Shown here one piece after another: positions 59,085-64,000 of a stretch of 64,000 nt of DNA. Where the stretch lies: NCBI GenBank assembly GCA_963930755.1, contig OZ005735.1, forward strand, positions 243,716,394-243,780,393. Reading direction: 5' to 3'. The position numbers and the translations under genes are program-made. The notes beneath the pieces are model-generated. The model was not told the DNA's origin, searched no databases, and saw only the letters and a list, made by a program, of their open reading frames with translations. Origin of the DNA: Eudasyphora cyanicolor (taxonomy: Eukaryota > Arthropoda > Insecta > Diptera > Muscidae). Position 1 is the stretch's first letter. Each line of letters starts with the position of its first letter.

Positions 59085-59335
59085 ATTTGTATGAAATAAA
59101 TTATTATAATACACATTTTGGGTTGTTGAATATTCCCAGCAGCATGCTGCCTAACCAACGAAGCGGCCCCCAGTACACTGAGTTCCAGAAAAGATTGCAG
59201 AATTTGTTTCACGCAAGACGAAAAGCTGCGTAGGAAGACACGTTTTTACTGCACCAAATGCACTAATCCTGTGTGCCAACAACATTCTTAAGTTGATTAT
59301 ACTTGTTTTTCATGCATTCCACAAAATGAATAATA
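59085..59335 (+). pseudogene. piggyBac-like transposase C-terminal fragment
   Basis: One frame reads GPQYTEFQKRLQN; the next, after a one-frame shift, reads KLRRKTRFYCTKCTNPVCQQ then HS, a stop, and VDYTCFSC. The spacing of Cys and His pairs matches the Cys-rich C-terminal domain of piggyBac-type transposases. No catalytic Asp region or terminal TTAA is visible. It is truncated on the left by, or at, the MITE ending at 59069. Confidence 0.55.
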
Positions 59336-59670
59336 ATAATAAAATATAGAATTTTTTTACATTTAGTCTAAAGACCAAAATAATATACGAACATACTTAG
59401 AAATTCAAAGTTACGGTACCCTTTTGGCAAGGCATATGTGTTTGTTCGAAGGTTTCAGAATATGTGTTTGATGGGGGGTTGAACCTTATCTTTTGAAGTA
59501 TACGCTAGATAAAGCCGGGATACCATTTAAATTAAAGAATTATAAGGGCTACATCTTCGGGTCCGACATATTACCAGACTTGACTCATCTCAGAGAATAA
59601 GACTGGAAGATACTGAGAAAATACGTGTCTAGTACCGATTTTCTGTAACTCGTGAGGTATAAAAAGATCA

Positions 59671-59923
59671 TAAGTCCTTATTTACATTGGCTGAATGTTC
59701 AGCAGATTATCGGCGTTTTTTTATCGCGGAGGAAAAAAAATCTCCCGTAGTCGGGCTTATCGGACTGAACGTTTTGTGTTTTTCACTCGGACTTTGAAAC
59801 AACAACAATTCACACAGAAATATCCGAAACAAAATTACGTGTCTAAACGCAGAGGCAAGTTTAGAAGAGAATTAGCGGATATGCTGCTGAAAAAATATAC
59901 ATACTAGTGTAAATCTGGACTAA
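59671..59923 (+). mobile_element. Full-length MITE-A copy
   Basis: The left end AAGTCCTTATTTACATTGG and right end CTAGTGTAAATCTGGACTAA are inverted. It aligns with the minus-strand copy at 6310-6571 along its length. The frame at 59695-59907 (LKQQQFTQKYPKQN) matches that copy's frame. Confidence 0.82.
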
Positions 59924-60000
59924 ATAAGGAGCGCACAACAGGCCGAACCACTGGCTTAAGTGTACATATGTCCATGGACATGAGACGTTTAAACGTATCA

Positions 60001-60162
60001 TTTCTTCAACCTAACCTAACCCATCCTAACCTAAGCTAAGCTAAGCTAAGCTAACCTAACCTAACCTAACCTAACCTAACCTAACCTAACCTAACCTAAC
60101 CTAACCTAACCTAACCTAACCTAACCTAACCTAACCTAACCTAACCTAACCTAACCTAACCT
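60001..60162. repeat. Interstitial (CCTAA)n tract
   Basis: About 21 perfect CCTAA/CTAAC units at 60056-60162, preceded by CTAAG variants. On the other strand this is TTAGG, the ancestral insect telomere unit. It follows GCGCACAACAGG and ATGGACATGA, a dispersed repeat seen at 3585 that also ends in CCTAACCTAAC. Confidence 0.95.
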
Positions 60163-60419
60163 ATAAGGGCTACATATGCTGAAAACATCACTTTCACGTA
60201 AAAGCAGATGTTTAGTAACTGTTGTTAAAAAAATTGGAAAAATTTGTTTTTGTTTAAAAAAAAAAAATCGTTTTTGCTGTTTCGGAAAATAAAACAAAGA
60301 ATAGAAAAAATGCTCACAAAAATTGTTTGTTCCATTTTTTGAAAGGTAGCATCCTCGGGAAGAGTACAATGTCTATTTGAAAAAATCTATAGATAAATGT
60401 ATAAATTTTATCTCTTTTA

Positions 60420-61480
60420 TAGGAGTCGACCTTAACCCAAGAAAAACCCCTGCGTCGGTTCACATTTTCGGCCTGCACTTCACTTTAATTATCAACAAAT
60501 CTAAGCTAAAACCTTTTAAATGGAAACACAAATTAGAAACCATTCGTTTCTAAAATCTCAAAAATCTAAATCTCCAAAAAATCCCATCCACTGAAATCAA
60601 TGTCTACAAAGTAGAGATCTAATATGACTTGGCCACTGTACCAGCCGGCGCGTGATCATTGTGTAGTACACATACATTTTAAACAAAATGTATATTCATT
60701 TAATAACATATTTTCATAGTTTTTGCATCAACGTTTTATTTTCTCCCGCCCCCTCCCCCTTACGGTCGCTCTTGTCTCTGCCCTACACAATTATGACAAA
60801 TTATAACAATAACAAACAATTAAATAAACTGTAATATTAAAAGTAGAGTAGTAGAAGCTCCGGCGTTTTGCGGCACCACTCACCACTGCTCACTGTGTGT
60901 TCTGTGTTGAATTTCTGCTGAGTGTGTACAAATATATGTACACACGCCGGCGTTGTGGTCGTGATCCGTTGTACGTAAATCTGTATCTACAAATATGTAC
61001 TAGTATGTATGTATGTACATTGGACTCATATAACCGAATATGAAAAAAAGTTTTCCAAAATTTCAATGTGAAGGTCACAATCACTTAAACAATGACAAAA
61101 CAACCCCAATTAAGTGATATAGTCGGCACATTATTGTTGTTATTATTGCTGTAGATCGAGAGACCGAATAAAATCTTTTATTCGGTGGTACATATTTATT
61201 AAGTTTGAATATTGTATAGTGTCGTAGATAAAGTATCTACGCATTGTATAGTGATAATAGCACCAAAAACAATATAATTTAAGAAGACGCGGATTTTCAG
61301 ACCGTTTTTCCCGAATTTTTTGTAATTGTCACAATTAAAAAATTAATATTAATCGATAAGTGCAAAAAAAGTTCAATCAATGTTCGCGGAATACTGTGTT
61401 TTCGCGTGTTACAATTCATTCCTATTCGTTCGTAACTGAAGATTTTGACGATTCGGCTGGAAGGAATATCTTCTTATATT
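60420..61480. other. Intergenic DNA, possible regulatory sequence
   Basis: No coding frame is supported. 60850-60985 is locally GC-rich (CTCCGGCGTTTTGCGGC, CACACGCCGGCGTTGTGG) and could belong to a promoter of a gene outside the window. 61290-61365 resembles 400-470. Confidence 0.35.
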
Positions 61481-61481
61481 C

Positions 61482-61679
61482 TATTTGTTGTTGCAATTGG
61501 AGAACGATTATTTTGATAATAAAACTGAATAATTTGTAAACGTTGTTCTTGCGTATATCTCTCCAGGATAAAATTGTAAACACTACTGCATACAATGAAA
61601 AACAAATGACAGATCATGAAATATTACAAATGGCCAAAACGTCACTTCAAAATCACATCATCCCTATTGGAAAACCCGT
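61482..61679 (-). mobile_element. Left-end fragment of the fourth mariner family
   Basis: Read on the minus strand from TA at 61680-61681: ACGGGTTTTCCAATAGGGAT, then GAAGTGACGTT and codons of RYTQEQRLQIIQFYYQNNRS. It breaks off at about 61482. The ATG is replaced by CTG. Confidence 0.8.
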
Positions 61680-62750
61680 TATAAGCTCCATAGAGCCCTT
61701 ATGTTCTTTGACTTAATTGCAATGTTGGGTATATCAATTAGAAAAACAAAATGTTTTAAAAAGAAAACCCCTTTTTTTCTTGCACCAAAAAAACGTAAAA
61801 AATAAATCGTTTAAACTCAGGATTTTTTCCTTGTTTACCTGTTACATTTTCTTCTTCGAATCTTCGAATGGGAAAACAAACAACATATCTATAGCCCAAT
61901 TCTAATTGCGTTCTTGCGTTTTTTATTTCTAAATATTCCAAATTATATTCAGTCAAAATTTAGTGTTTATCCGTCAACCCAATCAAAAGATATTCACAAA
62001 ACAGTACAGGTCATTCGATTTGCATTATAAAGGAATTCCACACAAATTTAAAAAAAATCATGAAACTACCATATTCACTTAGCATTATTTGGAACAGAGG
62101 TATCGATATGTACCTATTTTACCCTGATTTACAGCTTCATTTTCCTCTGCGGAACACTTTTTGATAAGGTTTGCCCGTTATTTTATACTAAGCTTGAAAA
62201 GCTCTCATATATAATTATGTACTGTTTCATTTCTTTTGTTTCCCTTCGAGACTTTCCTCCGTTGGACCACTTTTTGTTGCGCTCGGCACGTTTTGTCTTC
62301 TGGATTTGAGACATTTCCATTCTATATCAGTTTTAATTACAAAGTCTCATCGTCAGCTGATTGCATCGTTAAAGCAGCGTGTGTGGCAGAATAATAAAGA
62401 TAATAAAGTTAATCGCAAATGATTTGATCAGCTGATTTTGTAACATTGTTGCATTTTGATTTACAAATGCATTGTTGACATTTTAAGAATTTAAAGTCAG
62501 CTCTTTGCGTCCCGTGTTTATAATTATTATTAATTTTATAATGTCAGCGTGTTCTGTGTGGTTCTGCAACGTGTGTTGGGTGTAGAATATAATCCTCCTC
62601 TTAGTTCTGAATATTCAAATTGCAATGGGAGATAACAACAATAAATATGCCTCCTACAATACGTGTTTAGCCATAAATATGTATGGTGTGATATACATAT
62701 ATTCATTAGATTCAACATAAATATTATTTATACGATTTGCATTTGCGTTG
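61680..62750. other. Intergenic DNA, no gene seen
   Basis: AT-rich; TCAGCTGA words occur near 62350 and 62428. No frame or element is supported. Confidence 0.4.
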
Positions 62751-62752
62751 TA

Positions 62753-63096
62753 CAGGGTGGCGCAGAATGAGCTATATGGTTTGAATTCTTTATAAATTTT
62801 TAATTATTATTTTTTCTATGTTTTTTCCAGCATTTTGTGAAGGAGACTTGGGGAATCATCACACGATCGAACAACGTACAAAAATAATTGAATTTTTCCG
62901 AAATTTTGCGAAAAGTTATGGAAAATATGCTAAAAAGAGCACGTATGTGGTAAGGAAAAAAATGGACATCACTTACAGGATATAATTTTTCAAAGCTTAT
63001 TGCAAAAAATTCTCCAATAATAAACTGTATTAAAAAAAAAATAATAATCGCATAAATAAAAATGTTATAAACCATATAGCTCATTCTGCGCCATTG
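62753..63096 (+). mobile_element. 344-bp internally deleted mariner-type element, fifth family
   Basis: TA-flanked (62751-62752 and 63097-63098). The inverted ends share GGCGCAGAATGAGCTATATG followed by GTTT. Between them, 62862-62950 encodes TIEQRTKIIEFFRNFAKS, like the start of the other mariner transposases here. All catalytic sequence is gone. Confidence 0.82.
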
Positions 63097-64000
63097 TATT
63101 TTTTTTTAAATTTTGGTTGAAATTGAAATTTTTTTTAGGAAATTTGGTTAAAATTTGCCTTTTTCTAAAAAATATACTGGAATTGCATATTTCTACAAAA
63201 TTTCCTTAAAATTAAATTTGTATAGAAAATTCCATAAAAATTAATACTTTACAAAATTTTTATCATAATTAAATCTTTCTAGAAAATGTCTTTAAAATTG
63301 ATTTTTTTTAGAAAATTTTGTTGAAACTGTATTTTTTTCAAAAATTTTGCAGAATTTTTTTTACAATTGAATTTTCGGAAAAATTCCGTTGAAATTGCAT
63401 TTTTCTACAAAATTTCATTTCTCTACAAAATTCAGTGCAATTTGGATATTTCTAGAAAATTTAGTATAAATAAATTTTTTTTGGCAAGATTTTATTCAAA
63501 TTGCATACAATTTCAACTAAATTTTCTACAAATATGCAAAAAAATAATTTTGCAGAAAATTCGATTTCAACAAAATTTCCTAAAAGATGATAAGTTAATA
63601 TTTTCTGTTAAACTGAAATTTTCTAGAAAAATTTAATTTTGTAGAAAATTGCAATTCCATGTATTTTTTTGAGAAAAGCAATTTGAACAAAATTTAAATT
63701 ACAATGAAATATTTTGAAAAATCGAATTTCTAAGAAATTTTGTAGAAAATGAAAAAGAAAAGCAATTTGAACAAAATTTAAATTACAATGAAATATTTTG
63801 AAAAATCTAATTTCTAAGAAATTTAAATTTTGATGAAATTTTGTAAAAAATGTGCATTTTCCAATTTCGCTGAAATTAAATTTTTCTAAAGAATTTAATG
63901 AAAAAATTCAGTTTTACAGAAAATTTTATCATAATTAATTTTTTTTTAGAAAGTTTTATTGGAATATAATTTTCTACAAAATTCTGTTCAAATTTCATTT
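63097..64000. repeat. Degenerate AT-rich repeat field
   Basis: Drifting units of TTTCTAGAAAATTT and TTGAAATT(G/A)AATTTT, like 9550-10900. One direct duplication is clear: AAAGAAAAGCAATTTGAACA with what follows, near 63671 and 63756. No gene. Confidence 0.6.

Larger units (their letters stand above)
59511..60400 (+). repeat. Dispersed repeat D, copy 2, interrupted
   Basis: It starts GATAAAGCCGGGATACCATT and resumes at about 60163 with ATAAGGGCTACATATGCTGA, ATCACTTTCACGT, TTGTTTGTTCCATTTTTTGA and AAGGTAGCATCC. The interruption holds MITE-A and a CCTAA-bearing repeat. ATAAGGGCTACAT occurs on both sides, at 59550 and 60164. Confidence 0.65.

Noticed and set aside
60001..60162. True chromosome end or telomere
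   Set aside because: The tract is short, internal, flanked on both sides by the same dispersed repeat, and is explained by expansion of a CCTAA-bearing repeat end.

Overview
This is eukaryotic, AT-rich nuclear DNA, most likely from a brachyceran (probably calyptrate) fly. The support is short GT-AG introns, two genes with strongly insect-like proteins, mariner, hAT, Ty3/gypsy and non-LTR elements typical of flies, and very abundant AT-rich satellite. No bacterial, organellar or tRNA/rRNA gene was seen. I worked by eye, so similarity statements without coordinates of both copies are family-level recognition and not search results.

Two host genes are present. On the plus strand, 7084-8786 is the U4/U6 snRNP WD40 protein Prp4 (PRPF4 / U4-U6-60K), with one 74-nt intron. 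On the minus strand, 38926 down to 30292 is a complete seven-coding-exon organic anion transporter polypeptide, best matched in my recollection to Oatp74D, the fly ecdysone importer; it is 866 codons once spliced. Its third coding intron (5.3 kb) is packed with mariner copies, fold-back MITEs and a minisatellite. A probable 5' UTR acceptor at 39162 places a large octanucleotide array in or next to its first intron.

Layout: 0-7 kb holds relics of an RNase H-bearing non-LTR retrotransposon and a TIR family here called MITE-A. 7-9.2 kb is Prp4. 9.2-15.2 kb is AT-rich repeat, a mariner copy (M1) and another non-LTR relic. 15.2-22.6 kb is a nest: a mariner (M2) invaded by a hAT, itself invaded by a second hAT, and also by a Ty3/gypsy element whose 5' LTR carries a fold-back MITE. 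22.6-30 kb is intergenic DNA with two satellite families and a 31-bp palindromic minisatellite. 30.3-39.2 kb is the transporter gene. 39.2-43 kb is a (TATAATAG)n array interrupted by a 5'-truncated non-LTR element with an intact 544-codon reverse transcriptase frame. 43-64 kb is minisatellite, several mariner-type relics, an RTE-like non-LTR relic, a piggyBac-like tail, an interstitial (CCTAA)n tract and more AT-rich repeat.

Nothing suggests a multi-gene pathway; the two genes are unrelated. The most unusual features are the non-LTR insertion in the octamer array, three related near-palindromic minisatellite arrays around one gene, the layered transposon nest whose order can be read from target duplications, and an insect-telomere-type pentamer tract in a fly.
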